Positions 43,109 through 52,806 of a stretch of 64,000 nucleotides of DNA are shown here, piece by piece. The notes under the pieces were generated by a model that was given only the letters and a program-made list of their open reading frames with translations, did not search any database and was not told where the DNA came from. The position numbers and the translations under genes are program-made. The stretch lies in contig NZ_CP067041.1 of assembly GCF_016599855.1 (NCBI RefSeq), positions 2,356,001-2,420,000 of the forward strand, read 5' to 3'. Numbering within the stretch: position 1 is the first letter of the stretch; every line of letters begins with the position of its first letter. This stretch comes from Bradyrhizobium diazoefficiens. Its GTDB lineage: Bacteria > Pseudomonadota > Alphaproteobacteria > Rhizobiales > Xanthobacteraceae.

Positions 43109-44179
43109 TCACTCCGCGCTGCTCACCAGCTTGATCCGCGGCGACTGTTCTTCGGTCAGGCTGCGATAGGCCGCGAGATAATCCAGCGCCATTCGCCGCG
43201 CCGTGAAACGTTTCTCGAACTGCTGTCGGATGGCAGAACGATCGAGCTGTGCAAGGCGATTGACCACGCCGGCGGCGCTGAGGATGTCCTCGACCACGAA
43301 GCCGGTGACGCCCTCGTCGATGATCTCCGGCACCGAGCCGCGGTTGAAGGCCACGACCGGCGTACCGCAGGCCATGGCTTCGATCATCACCAGGCCGAAC
43401 GGCTCCGGCCAGTCGATCGGCAACAGCAAGCCGAGCGCGCCGCTCAGGAAGTCGGACTTCTCGTGATCGCTGATCTCGCCGATATACTCCACCAGCGGAT
43501 TGTTCTGGATCATCGGCTTGATCAGTTCGTCATAATAATCCTGGTCGGCGCGATCGACCTTGGCCGCGATCTTCAGCGGGATGCCGCAATGCATCGCGAT
43601 CTTGATGGCACGGTCGACGCCTTTCTCCGGCGCGATGCGGCCGAGCACCGCCAGATATTCCTGTTTCGCCGGCTTCGGCATCAGCAAATTTTCCGGGAGG
43701 CCGTGATGGATGGTCGTCACCCAGTTTGCCTGCGGCACCGGCCGCCGCTGTGCGTTCGAAATCGAAACAACGGGCATTTTGGAGAAAGTATTGAACACCG
43801 GCTGATGCTCCGGCAGATCGAGCCGGCCGTGCAGCGTGGTGAGGAACGGCGTCGGCTGCCGATAGAACAGCGACCACGGATAATAGTCGAGGTGGAAGTG
43901 GAGGAAATCGAACTCCTCGTCGTCACATTTCTGCCGCACGCGCTCCAGGAGCACCATGTGCAGCGCGTTGGGATCGCGCACGGAACCGTCGAGGCGGAGC
44001 GCCCGCGGCCAGAGTGCGTCCAGCTTCGCCGACGTCTGCGAATCGCCGCTGGCAAACAGCGTCACGTCGTGTCCAAGGGCAACCAGCTCCTCCGTCAACC
44101 AATGCACCACCCGCTCGGTGCCGCCATAAAGCTTGGGTGGAACAGCCTCCGTCAACGGAGCTACCTGCGCGATGCGCAT
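43109..44179 (-). CDS. Family 4 glycosyltransferase
   Basis: 356 residues from ATG 44179, which has AGGAGA upstream; a longer frame from 44233 is less likely. The donor-binding domain has GRIAPEKGVDRAIKIAMH and the E-x7-E motif in PEPFGLVMIEAMACGTPVV, and the N-terminal GGTERVVHWLTEELVALGHDVTLF is typical of GT4. It should move a sugar from a nucleotide donor to an unknown acceptor. The EcfG-like promoter just upstream suggests stress-regulated polysaccharide or compatible-solute synthesis, which is inference. It is divergent from the ABC exporter gene. Confidence 0.9.
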   Translation of the reverse strand: MRIAQVAPLTEAVPPKLYGGTERVVHWLTEELVALGHDVTLFASGDSQTSAKLDALWPRALRLDGSVRDPNALHMVLLERVRQKCDDEEFDFLHFHLDYYPWSLFYRQPTPFLTTLHGRLDLPEHQPVFNTFSKMPVVSISNAQRRPVPQANWVTTIHHGLPENLLMPKPAKQEYLAVLGRIAPEKGVDRAIKIAMHCGIPLKIAAKVDRADQDYYDELIKPMIQNNPLVEYIGEISDHEKSDFLSGALGLLLPIDWPEPFGLVMIEAMACGTPVVAFNRGSVPEIIDEGVTGFVVEDILSAAGVVNRLAQLDRSAIRQQFEKRFTARRMALDYLAAYRSLTEEQSPRIKLVSSAE

Positions 44180-44252
44180 CTCACCATCTCCTCTGCGATC
44201 ATGTGAACCTTGAAACCCCCAGCCTGTCAGCACCGGCTATGCCAGCCAAGGG

Positions 44253-44277
44253 AACGTTCCCGCAGTTGCGAAGTTCC
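44253..44277 (-). promoter_or_regulatory. Predicted EcfG promoter of the glycosyltransferase gene
   Basis: On the minus strand GGAAC (44277-44273) and CGTT (44256-44253) are 16 bases apart, the EcfG consensus. The same stretch reads GGAAC-N17-GTT on the plus strand, so the divergent ABC exporter gene might share it. The start codon is about 75 bases downstream. Confidence 0.55.
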
Positions 44278-44456
44278 TCTCACCAAACGTTACTTATTCG
44301 ACACATCACGCGTGCGTCTCGATGCTGCCATCACCTCTTCTCAGATCGTCCGCATCCGCATGTCGTGATGGCTTCGCCCGGGAACCGAGGCGGAGTGGTC
44401 GATGTTCAATCGATCAGTAAGAAAACTGCAGGCATCACGACGGGGTCGAGTGTCAC

Positions 44457-46220
44457 ATGGATCATCTTTCTGGATACGCGCGCAGGCCATTTGCCTTTGT
44501 CCTGCGTTACCTGCGGCGTCGACTGGCGTCGCATCTGGTGATCCTGGGCGCCGTGGTTGCAGCCGTCGCCTGCTCGGTAGGCACGCAGTACGGCGTTAAA
44601 TCCCTTGTCGACAGTTTGTCGGCGGGAACTTCGCATGGGGGCAGCGTATGGCTGGCATTCATTTTCCTCATGGCCCTGATCGCCGCCGACAATTTTCTCT
44701 GGCGCATCGCGAGCTGGACCGCGAGCTTCACTTTCGTTCGGGTCACGGGCGATTTACGCCGTGACATATTTCGTCATCTGACCGGGCACGCGCCGAGCTA
44801 TTTCTCGGACCGCATGCCCGGCATGCTGACCAGCCGCATCACGGCGACCTCGAACGCGGTGTTCACCGTCGAAAACATGTTCATCTGGAATGTATTGCCG
44901 CCATGCATCGCCACAATTGCGGCCATCATGCTGATTGGGACCGTCAGTCCTTATATGGCGCTCGGCCTGATCGTGATCGCCGGCGGCATGGTGATTGCCA
45001 TGTTCCGTCTGGCGGCGGCCGGCAAGCCGCTGCACGACGATTTCGCCGATAAGGCGGCCGTCGTCGACGGCGAGATGATCGACGTCATCAGTAACATGCC
45101 GCTGGTCCGCGCTTTCTGCGGTATCGGGCACGAGCACGAGCGGTTCGACGCGACCGTCAACCGCGAGCTCACGGCGCGAGGGCGCAGCCTGCGTTATCTC
45201 GAGAAGCTGCGGCTTATTCACGCCGGCGTGACCGTCGTCCTGACGGTGACGTTGATGGCTTGGGCGATCACGCTGTGGCAGCAGGGCGAGGCGACCACGG
45301 GCGATGTCGTCCTGGTCTGCACGCTCGGTCTCTCCATTCTCAACGCGACGCGCGATCTCGCGGTGGCGCTCGTGGACGTCACCCAACACGTCGCGCGCCT
45401 GACCGAGGCGATCGCGACCTTGCTCGTCCCGCACGAATTGCGCGATCATCCCGAGGCGGAGCCGCTGCTCAAGCGCGGCGCTGCGATCGCCTATAACAAT
45501 GTCACCTTCGGCTATCCCGGCGCTGGGAAGATCTTTGAGCGGTTCAGCCTGCGGCTCCAGCCTGGCCAGCGCGTCGGCCTGGTCGGCCAGTCCGGCGGCG
45601 GAAAATCAACGCTGTTCACGCTGCTCCAGCGCTTCTACGACGTGGACGAGGGCAGCATCACCATCGACGGTCAGGACATTTCCAAGGTGACGCAGCAGAG
45701 TCTGCGCGAGGCCATCTCGGTCGTGCCGCAGGATATTTCGCTGTTCCATCGCTCGATACGCGAGAACATCCGCTATGGCCGCCCCAACGCGACAGACGAC
45801 GAGGTGTTGCGTGCGGCGATTGCGGCGCGCTGCGATTTCATCGATAGTCTGCCGGAAGGTCTCGACACCATGGTCGGCGACCGCGGTGTCAAGATGTCCG
45901 GCGGCCAGCGCCAACGCATCGCGATCGCGCGCGCCTTCGTGAAGGACGCGCCGATCCTGCTGCTGGATGAAGCCACCGCGGCGCTCGACAGCGAATCCGA
46001 GGAGGCGATCCGCGAGGCGCTGACGCGGCTGATGCGCGGTCGCACCGTGATCGCGATCGCGCATCGCCTCGCGACGCTACGCAATTTCGACCGCGTGATC
46101 GTGCTGAAGCACGGCAAGATCATCGAGGACGGCGCGCCCGACCGCCTGATGCAGGGCCACGGTCCTTACCGCGAGCTGGTGACGCAGGAAATGAGCCGGC
46201 TCGCGAAGTTCGCCGCGTAA
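44457..46220 (+). CDS. ABC transporter, fused permease and ATPase (exporter type)
   Basis: 587 residues from ATG 44457. The N-terminal 300 residues form a six-helix exporter domain (LASHLVILGAVVAAVACSVGT onward). The ATPase domain has Walker A GQSGGGKST, the Q-loop VVPQDISLF, signature MSGGQRQRIAIARAF and Walker B ILLLDEATAALDSESE, all intact. It is a half-transporter that dimerises and exports a lipid, glycan or peptide. It is first of a codirectional cluster with the glucosidase and PRC-barrel genes. Confidence 0.93.
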   Translation: MDHLSGYARRPFAFVLRYLRRRLASHLVILGAVVAAVACSVGTQYGVKSLVDSLSAGTSHGGSVWLAFIFLMALIAADNFLWRIASWTASFTFVRVTGDLRRDIFRHLTGHAPSYFSDRMPGMLTSRITATSNAVFTVENMFIWNVLPPCIATIAAIMLIGTVSPYMALGLIVIAGGMVIAMFRLAAAGKPLHDDFADKAAVVDGEMIDVISNMPLVRAFCGIGHEHERFDATVNRELTARGRSLRYLEKLRLIHAGVTVVLTVTLMAWAITLWQQGEATTGDVVLVCTLGLSILNATRDLAVALVDVTQHVARLTEAIATLLVPHELRDHPEAEPLLKRGAAIAYNNVTFGYPGAGKIFERFSLRLQPGQRVGLVGQSGGGKSTLFTLLQRFYDVDEGSITIDGQDISKVTQQSLREAISVVPQDISLFHRSIRENIRYGRPNATDDEVLRAAIAARCDFIDSLPEGLDTMVGDRGVKMSGGQRQRIAIARAFVKDAPILLLDEATAALDSESEEAIREALTRLMRGRTVIAIAHRLATLRNFDRVIVLKHGKIIEDGAPDRLMQGHGPYRELVTQEMSRLAKFAA

Positions 46221-46278
46221 AGCCAACAGTTGCGTTTGCGTTGGCCGCGTTCCGAAACAAGCCGCAGGGAAGCAGCTC

Positions 46279-48483
46279 ATGGCAACCGAAGCCGTCAATA
46301 AGGTCATTTCGGTATCGCAGACGATAGAGGCCGTCGCGGAGCAGGCATTCTACATTCCGATGACGGGCCCCGCCGCGCGACCGCGGCGGTCGCTCAAGCA
46401 CGACGACACTTTCATAGTGCTCGACAGCCATGGCGACATCGGCGCATCGGCCGGCGGGCCGGATGGCCTATTCAGCCATGACACGCGCTATCTGGCGCGG
46501 CTGGAGCTCGTGCTGGACGATCTCCAGCCGCTGTTGCTCGGCTCGAACCTGCGCGACGATAATTCGGGGCTGACGGTCGACCTCACCAATCCCGACATCT
46601 ACCGCCAGGGACGGATCGTGCTGCAGAAGGACCTGCTGCACATCGTGCGCACGATCTTCCTGTGGCGCGGCACCGCGTACCAGCGCGTCGGAGTGCAGAA
46701 CCACGGCGAGCAGCGCGCCAGCTTCGAGCTGACGCTGCTGTTCGACAACGATTTCGCCGATTTATTCGAAGTGCGCGGTGAGCGGCGAGCTCGGCGCGGG
46801 ACCGGCACCAGCAAGCTGCTCGGGCCAACCGACGTGCTGTACGAGTATCGCGGCCTCGACGATGTCGAGCGAACCACCGGCCTGCATTTCGATCCGCGTC
46901 CGACGCGACTCTCGGTGAATGCCGCAACCTGGCAGCTCGAGCTCGATCCGCATGAGTCGAAGTCGCTGTTTGTGGCGGTGTCCTGTAACCGGCCGATTGC
47001 CGAGAAGCCGGCGCGGTTCTTCCGGGGCCTGCTTGCCCACCGCCGCGAGATGCGGCAGTCGACCATCGGCGCAGCCAGCATCGAGACCTCAAACAACATC
47101 TTCAACGAGGTGCTGTGCCAGGCCATGGCCGACCTCAACATGCTGATGACGGAGACACCGCAGGGGCGCTATCCCTATGCCGGCATTCCCTGGTACTCGA
47201 CGACCTTCGGCCGCGACGGCCTGATCACCGCGCTTCAGATGCTGTGGGTCGATCCCCGCGTCGCCAAGGGCGTGTTGCGTCGGCTCGCGCATTTCCAGGC
47301 CAAGGCGGTCGATCCGCTGGCCGATGCCGCGCCCGGCAAGATACTGCACGAGATGCGCGGCGGCGAGATGGCGGCGCTGCGCGAGGTTCCGTTCTCGCAA
47401 TATTACGGCAGTGTGGATTCGACCGCCTTGTTCGTCATGCTGGCCGGACGCTATTTCGAGCGCACCGGCGACGAGCAGACGTTGGCCGAACTGTGGCCGG
47501 CAATCGAGGCGGGATTGGCCTGGATCGACGGTCCCGGCGACCCCGACAAGGACGGCTTTGTCGAATACCAGCGCGCCACTGAAAAAGGGCTCGCCAACCA
47601 GGGCTGGAAGGACTCCTACGACGCCATCTTCCACGCCGACGGCAAGCTCGCGGAAGGCAATATCGCGCTTGCCGAGGTCCAGGGCTATGTCTACGCCGCC
47701 AAGCAGCTCGCGGGGCGATGTGCGCTGAAGCTGGGCAAGCCTGATCGCGCCAAGAAACTCGAGGCGGAAGCCAAGGCGCTGGCCGAACGCTTCGAAAAGG
47801 CATTCTGGTGCGAGGACCTCGGCACCTACGCAGTTGCGCTCGACGGCAAGAAACGGCGATGCGAGGTCCGCACCTCGAACGCCGGGCAGGTGCTGTTCAG
47901 CGGCATGGTCCGCGAGGACCGCGCCCGGCTCGTTGCCGCCGATCTGATGAGGCCGCATTTCTTCTCGGGCTGGGGCATCCGTACCGTGGCGCGCGGCGAG
48001 GTGCGCTACAATCCGATGTCGTATCACGACGGATCGATCTGGCCGCACGACAACGCGCTGATCGCGCTCGGGCTCGCGCACTATGGGCTCAAGCACTCGG
48101 TGGCGCACGTCTTCAAGGGCTTGTTCGATGCCGCGACCTACATGGATCTGCGCCGCCTGCCGGAATTGTTCTGCGGCTTCCGCCGCGAGAAGCGGCGCGG
48201 CCCGACGCTCTATCCGGTCGCCTGCGCGCCGCAGGCCTGGGCCAGCGCCACGCCGTTCACGCTTCTGGAAGCCGCGCTCGGCATCGAATTCGACGTGGCG
48301 CGCTGCGAGATCCGGCTGCGCAATCCGCATCTGCCGGCGTTTTTGAACGAGGTCATCTTGCGCGATCTGCGGCTATGTGAGTCCAGCGTCGATTTGCGCG
48401 TCAGTCGCCATGGCCACGACGTGGCGCTGGAGGTGTTGCGCACGCGCGGCCGAATCCAGGTGTCGATCGTGCTGGCGCACTAG
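46279..48483 (+). CDS. Amylo-alpha-1,6-glucosidase-type glycogen debranching protein
   Basis: 734 residues from ATG 46279. The N-terminal half carries the beta-sandwich domain found in this class (LDSHGDIGASAGGPDGLFSHDTRYLARLEL). The C-terminal half is an (alpha/alpha)6 toroid with WYSTTFGRDGLITALQMLWV, the Asp general acid region, and YHDGSIWPHDNALIALGLAHYG. These features place it in the amylo-alpha-1,6-glucosidase family, acting on branch points or on an unrelated alpha-glucan. It lies 58 bases after the ABC gene. Glycogen synthase is 4.3 kb downstream, so a role in storage-glucan turnover is reasonable. Confidence 0.9.
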   Translation: MATEAVNKVISVSQTIEAVAEQAFYIPMTGPAARPRRSLKHDDTFIVLDSHGDIGASAGGPDGLFSHDTRYLARLELVLDDLQPLLLGSNLRDDNSGLTVDLTNPDIYRQGRIVLQKDLLHIVRTIFLWRGTAYQRVGVQNHGEQRASFELTLLFDNDFADLFEVRGERRARRGTGTSKLLGPTDVLYEYRGLDDVERTTGLHFDPRPTRLSVNAATWQLELDPHESKSLFVAVSCNRPIAEKPARFFRGLLAHRREMRQSTIGAASIETSNNIFNEVLCQAMADLNMLMTETPQGRYPYAGIPWYSTTFGRDGLITALQMLWVDPRVAKGVLRRLAHFQAKAVDPLADAAPGKILHEMRGGEMAALREVPFSQYYGSVDSTALFVMLAGRYFERTGDEQTLAELWPAIEAGLAWIDGPGDPDKDGFVEYQRATEKGLANQGWKDSYDAIFHADGKLAEGNIALAEVQGYVYAAKQLAGRCALKLGKPDRAKKLEAEAKALAERFEKAFWCEDLGTYAVALDGKKRRCEVRTSNAGQVLFSGMVREDRARLVAADLMRPHFFSGWGIRTVARGEVRYNPMSYHDGSIWPHDNALIALGLAHYGLKHSVAHVFKGLFDAATYMDLRRLPELFCGFRREKRRGPTLYPVACAPQAWASATPFTLLEAALGIEFDVARCEIRLRNPHLPAFLNEVILRDLRLCESSVDLRVSRHGHDVALEVLRTRGRIQVSIVLAH

Positions 48484-48502
48484 CGGCCAGCGAGGAGGGT
48501 TC

Positions 48503-49021
48503 ATGCGTACCGCCGGATGGTTGGCCTTCTTCGCGATCGTCGCGGGATTCACGGTTGCCGTATCGCGGGCGACGGAGGAGCCACCCGCGGCCACAAATGA
48601 GGCGAACGCGCCAGCGACGGCGCAGCCGCCGGCTTCCGTCGTTCCCGTTACCCCAAAGGGTGCCGCACCGCCACCGTCGGTGACCATCATCGGCGCCAGC
48701 GACGCCCATGGCGTGCTCGGCCGCGACGTGCGCAGTGCGGCGGACGAGGATATGGGACATATCGTCGATGTCATCGTCGACCTCAACGGCCACGTGCGCG
48801 CCGCCGTAATCGATTTCGGCGGTTTTCTCGGCGTCGGAAGCCGCAAGATCGTGGTGGACTGGAACGCGCTTCGATTCGGCAAGATCACCAACAAGAAGGA
48901 CAGCATCACGCTGGAATTGACCAAGGCGCAGGTCGCGGCCGCGCCGGAATACAAGGAAGGCACGCCGATGGTCGTGTTAGGGGCGTCCGGCAGCCTTCAA
49001 CCGCTGCAAGCCATCCAGTGA
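48503..49021 (+). CDS. Secreted PRC-barrel domain protein
   Basis: 172 residues from ATG 48503 (GAGGAGGG upstream) with an N-terminal signal (WLAFFAIVAGFTVAVSRA) and a Pro/Ala-rich linker. The PRC-barrel spans about residues 70-170 (LGRDVRSAADEDMGHIVDVIVDLNGHVRAAVIDFG). Such domains act in RNA processing or as envelope proteins; here the signal points to the periplasm. It begins 19 bases after the glucosidase gene, so it is cotranscribed with it. The role is unknown. Confidence 0.85.
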   Translation: MRTAGWLAFFAIVAGFTVAVSRATEEPPAATNEANAPATAQPPASVVPVTPKGAAPPPSVTIIGASDAHGVLGRDVRSAADEDMGHIVDVIVDLNGHVRAAVIDFGGFLGVGSRKIVVDWNALRFGKITNKKDSITLELTKAQVAAAPEYKEGTPMVVLGASGSLQPLQAIQ

Positions 49022-49044
49022 GGAGGGGGGAGGGCTGACCGCCT

Positions 49045-50352
49045 GTGCTCTTGTCGAGGAAGCAGAACCATGCAGATCGCGATGGACGCGTTGAACAGGA
49101 CAACGTCGCCGCGCTTCTGCCTGCCGGTATTCCAGCGCCGTCGCGCCGGAGCCTGCGCGGCCTCGACTGGTTCATCTTCTTCCTCGCCGACGTGCAGACC
49201 GGCTTCGGTCCCTTTATCGCCGTCTATCTGACCACGCAGAAATGGACTCAGGTCGAGATCGGCTTCGTGCTGTCGATCGGCGGTATCGTCGCGCTGATCG
49301 GCCAGATGCCGGGCGGCGCCATCATCGACGCCGCGAAATCCGAGCGGCTGGTCGCAGCGCTCGCGATCGCGACCATCGGCTGCTGCGCGCTCGCTTATGC
49401 AGCGATGCCGATCTTCGCGGTCGTAGTGGCCGCGGCGACGCTGCATGCGGCGGCGAGCTGTGTTCTGGGGCCGGCAATCGCGGCGATCAGCCTTGGCCTG
49501 GTCGGTCCGCTCAAGATCGGTGAGCGGCTCGGCCGCAACGCCCGCTTTGCCTCGCTTGGCAATGGCGTTGCGGCTGCGGTGATGGGCACGGCCGGCTATC
49601 TTCTCTCGAGCCGCTCGGTGTTCCTGGTGACTTTCCTGCTCGCGGTCCCGACCCTGATCGCGCTGTCCCGCATCCGCGAGGAGGAGGTCGACATCGCGCG
49701 CTGCCACGGCGAGATGCCGCGCGAGGCGCCGGTTCCTGGCGACACCAATATCTGGCATCTGGTCCGGCAGCGGCCGCTGATCGTGTTTGCGCTGAGCGTG
49801 TTACTGTTGCAACTCGCCAACGCCGCGATGATGCCGCTGATGGCAAGCGCGGTGACGGCGCGGTCGAGCCAGTGGGCAACGGTGCTGGTCGCGTTTTGCA
49901 TCGTCGTGCCGCAGGCGATCGTGGCGCTGCTGTCGCCGAGCATCGGACGCAAGGCGCAAGCGTGGGGCCGGCGCCCGCTGCTCTTGATCGGATTCGGCGC
50001 GCTGACGATCCGCGGCCTGCTGTTCGCAACCGTGCGCGATCCCTATCTGCTGGTGATGGTACAGGTGTTCGACGGCCTCACCGCCGCGGTGTTCGCGGTG
50101 ATGATCCCGCTGATCGTGGCCGACGTCGCCTTCGGCAGCGGCCATTTCAATCTTGCGCAGGGCATCGTCGGCACGGCGACCGGCATCGGGGCAGCACTGA
50201 GCACCGCGCTCGGCGGCTATGCCAGCGACAAGTTCGGCAATGCCACCGCTTTCTTCGGTCTGGCGAGCATCGCTGCGACAGGGCTTCTGCTGATTCTCTT
50301 CGTGATGCCGGAAACCCGGCGCACCGGCATCACCGCGACAGCGGAGCCGTGA
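49045..50352 (+). CDS. MFS transporter, 12-TM
   Basis: 435 residues from GTG 49045, with a purine-rich GGAGG run a little far upstream, so another start within the first 35 polar residues is possible. The transmembrane part starts at DWFIFFLADVQTGFGPFIAVYL and contains SIGGIVALIGQMPGGAIIDAAKSERL, the loop 2-3 MFS motif in altered form. The second half has RKAQAWGRRPLLLIGFG. The substrate cannot be deduced. It is codirectional with the PRC-barrel gene, 23 bases away. Confidence 0.87.
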   Translation: MLLSRKQNHADRDGRVEQDNVAALLPAGIPAPSRRSLRGLDWFIFFLADVQTGFGPFIAVYLTTQKWTQVEIGFVLSIGGIVALIGQMPGGAIIDAAKSERLVAALAIATIGCCALAYAAMPIFAVVVAAATLHAAASCVLGPAIAAISLGLVGPLKIGERLGRNARFASLGNGVAAAVMGTAGYLLSSRSVFLVTFLLAVPTLIALSRIREEEVDIARCHGEMPREAPVPGDTNIWHLVRQRPLIVFALSVLLLQLANAAMMPLMASAVTARSSQWATVLVAFCIVVPQAIVALLSPSIGRKAQAWGRRPLLLIGFGALTIRGLLFATVRDPYLLVMVQVFDGLTAAVFAVMIPLIVADVAFGSGHFNLAQGIVGTATGIGAALSTALGGYASDKFGNATAFFGLASIAATGLLLILFVMPETRRTGITATAEP

Positions 50353-50485
50353 CCGCCGCCGGATACTGATCCGGAAGTCAGGCGGCGTTCTCCAGAAAAT
50401 CCTGCTATGTCCTGGAGGGCCGGCCCGTAACACGAGCGCCCGGTCCGACGTATTTTCGACAAAGCCGCCTCGATTGGAGCAGCAC

Positions 50486-51637
50486 ATGAACGACGTTCGG
50501 GACAGCGGACAGGATCCGGCGCCCAACGAGCTGCCGGGACAGATCGTGCTGGTGCTGCAAGGCGGCGGCGCGCTCGGCTCCTATCAGGCAGGCGTCTACC
50601 AGGCCTTGCACGAGGCCGGCATCGAGCCGGACTGGGTGATCGGCACCTCGATCGGCGCCATCAATGCCAGCCTGATCGCCGGCAATGCGCCCGAGAACCG
50701 GCTCGCGCGTCTGACGGAGTTCTGGAAGGGGATGGAGCAGAAGCCGGCCTGGCCGCTGCGGACCGGCGTACCCGGGTTCGACGACATGCTCGGCTACTGG
50801 TCGACCGTCACCCACGGCATTACCGGCTTCTTCCAGCCCAATCCGCTGGCGCATGCCGGTGAGTGCTTTCCGCTCGGCGCCGATTATGCCGGTTATTATT
50901 CGACCGCGCCGCTGGAGAGTACGCTGCGCGAGCTCGTCGACTTCCGCCTCGCCAATTGCGGCGCGCCGCGTCTTACGGTCGGTGCGGCGCATGTCGGCTC
51001 CAGCCAGATGCGCTATTTCGACAGCCGCGATTGCGAGCTGACGGTGAAGCATGTGATGGCTTCGGGTGCGCTGCCGCCGGCTTTCCCGGCGGTGCGGATC
51101 GACGGCGAGCTCTATTGGGACGGCGGCATCCTCTCGAACTCGCCGACGGAGGCCGTGTTCGACGACAATCCGCGCCGCGATTCACTGATCTTCTCCGTAC
51201 ATCTGTGGAATCCCGTCGGGGCCGAGCCGACGACGATAAGGGAGGTCCTGACCCGGCACAAGGACGTGCAATATTCCAGCCGGATCGCGAGCCAGATCGA
51301 GCGCCAGCAGCAGGCCCATCGGCTCCGTCACGTCATCAACCAGCTTGCGGCGCGATTGCCCGAGAGCGAGCGCGACGATCCTGCGGTGAGAGAGTTGATC
51401 GGCTACGGCTGCTCGACGCGTATGCATGTGGTGCGCTTGCTGGCACCGCAGCTCGATCGCGAGACCTACACCAAGGACATCGACTTCAGCCCATCAGGCA
51501 TCAAGCAGCGCTGGGACGCCGGCTATTCGCATACAAGATCAGTGCTGGCGCGGGCGCCGTGGGCCAGCCAATTCGATCCACTGTCGGGCGTGGTGCTGCA
51601 CGAACATATCGACCAGTTGCCGCTGGCCGCGGAATAG
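50486..51637 (+). CDS. Patatin-like phospholipase
   Basis: 383 residues from ATG 50486 (GGAG seven bases upstream); a TTG 12 bases earlier is less likely. The oxyanion glycine loop LVLQGGGALGSYQAGVYQAL, nucleophile GTSIGAINA and the catalytic Asp in YWDGGILSNSP form the patatin Ser-Asp dyad. It is a cytoplasmic esterase/phospholipase, lacking a signal peptide. The C-terminal 150 residues are of the DUF3734 type seen in many patatin-like proteins, including QRWDAGYSHT. It stands alone, between MFS and oxygenase genes. Confidence 0.9.
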   Translation: MNDVRDSGQDPAPNELPGQIVLVLQGGGALGSYQAGVYQALHEAGIEPDWVIGTSIGAINASLIAGNAPENRLARLTEFWKGMEQKPAWPLRTGVPGFDDMLGYWSTVTHGITGFFQPNPLAHAGECFPLGADYAGYYSTAPLESTLRELVDFRLANCGAPRLTVGAAHVGSSQMRYFDSRDCELTVKHVMASGALPPAFPAVRIDGELYWDGGILSNSPTEAVFDDNPRRDSLIFSVHLWNPVGAEPTTIREVLTRHKDVQYSSRIASQIERQQQAHRLRHVINQLAARLPESERDDPAVRELIGYGCSTRMHVVRLLAPQLDRETYTKDIDFSPSGIKQRWDAGYSHTRSVLARAPWASQFDPLSGVVLHEHIDQLPLAAE

Positions 51638-51714
51638 CACCATCATACACTTCATCGAATTGCCATAGGCCTCGTGGATCGTCGGCTCCGATCCACCGTG
51701 AAAGGGCTCTGCAA

Positions 51715-52665
51715 GTGGTGTCGGCGAACGATCTCGAATTGGCCCTCGACCAGGTCCGCATTCACGCGGCGGGGCCGGTCCCGGGCGTGTTCGGGCCTGA
51801 CTCGGTGACCTGGCGGATCGATCGGGAGGCCGTCATCTTTCTCGGTGCCGGCCGTGCGCTGCTGCTTCAGCTCGCGCATCCGTGGGTGGCCGCTGCCATC
51901 GCTGAGCACTCCAAAACCCTTGCCGATCCGATCGGGCGCTTCCATCGCACCTTCGACATCGTCTTTGCCATGGTGTTCGGCTCGCTCGATCGCGCCATGC
52001 TGTCGTCGCGGCAACTGCACCGGCGTCACTCCATGATCGTCGGCGAGATGCCGGAGACGGTCGGTCCCTTTGCGGCGGGCTCGCGCTACTGCGCCAACGA
52101 CATCCCGTCGCTGCGCTGGGTTCATGCGACGCTGGTCGAGACCGCGCTAATGGTGAACGATCTGGTTATGCCGCCGCTCTCCGTGGAAGAGCGCGAGCGC
52201 TACTGGACCGAGAGCCGAACGTTCGGCGCGTTGTTCGGGTTGACGGCGGACGATCTGCCGCCGGATTGGGCCGGCTTTGCGGCTTACACCGAAGCGATGG
52301 CGCAGTCGGACACGCTGACCGTCAGTCCGGCAGCACGCGAAATCGCCGCGCAGATCTTTGGCGGCGCGCGTCCCTGGCTGCGGCCGCCGCGGTGGTATCG
52401 CGCGCTCACGGCCAGCTTGTTGCCGGAACGCTTGCGCGCGGGCTTTGGCTTTGAGCTCGACGCGCGTGATACAAGGTCCGCGGACAACGCGCTGAAATGG
52501 ATCAGGCGCATGTATCCGAGATTGCCGGACCGGCTGCGCTATGTCGGTCCCTATCAGGAAGCCCAAGCCCGACTACGAGGCGAGCCGCAGCCGGACTGGA
52601 TGACCCGCTGCCTCAACCGCGCCTGGATCGGCCGACCGCAGATGGATGCGCGCGAGAAGCGATGA
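51715..52665 (+). CDS. MpaB-type oxygenase (DUF2236 family)
   Basis: About 316 residues, starting at GTG 51715 or 51718 with AAAGGG upstream. I recognise the family from WRIDREAVIFLGAGRALLLQLAHPWVAAAIAEHS, here in two parts, plus RWVHATLVETALMV and the haem/metal-related His residues of RLHRRHSMIVGE-like context (QLHRRHSMIVGEM). Members include the latex-clearing-like and mycophenolic-acid pathway oxygenases, which use haem b. It is all-helical by appearance. The substrate is unknown. It is downstream of the patatin gene with a gap of about 80 bases. Confidence 0.82.
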   Translation: MVSANDLELALDQVRIHAAGPVPGVFGPDSVTWRIDREAVIFLGAGRALLLQLAHPWVAAAIAEHSKTLADPIGRFHRTFDIVFAMVFGSLDRAMLSSRQLHRRHSMIVGEMPETVGPFAAGSRYCANDIPSLRWVHATLVETALMVNDLVMPPLSVEERERYWTESRTFGALFGLTADDLPPDWAGFAAYTEAMAQSDTLTVSPAAREIAAQIFGGARPWLRPPRWYRALTASLLPERLRAGFGFELDARDTRSADNALKWIRRMYPRLPDRLRYVGPYQEAQARLRGEPQPDWMTRCLNRAWIGRPQMDAREKR

Positions 52666-52690
52666 GGTGCTCCGCCGTCGCCACAAACGC

Positions 52691-52777
52691 CGTCATTGCG
52701 AGGAGCCCTTGCGACGAAGCAATCCAGACTGCTGCCGCGGAGACAGTCTGGATTGCTTCGCTGCGCTCGCAATGACG
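52691..52777. repeat. Palindromic intergenic repeat D, copy 1
   Basis: Begins CGTCATTGCGAG and ends CTCGCAATGACG, with GAAGCAATCCAGACTG paired to CAGTCTGGATTGCTTC inside, so an 87-base near-palindrome. Its reverse complement matches the element at 56836-56923 closely. It lies between the oxygenase and glgA genes, which converge on it. Confidence 0.8.
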
Positions 52778-52806
52778 GAGGATGTGGCGAGAGCGCCGGC
52801 CCAACC

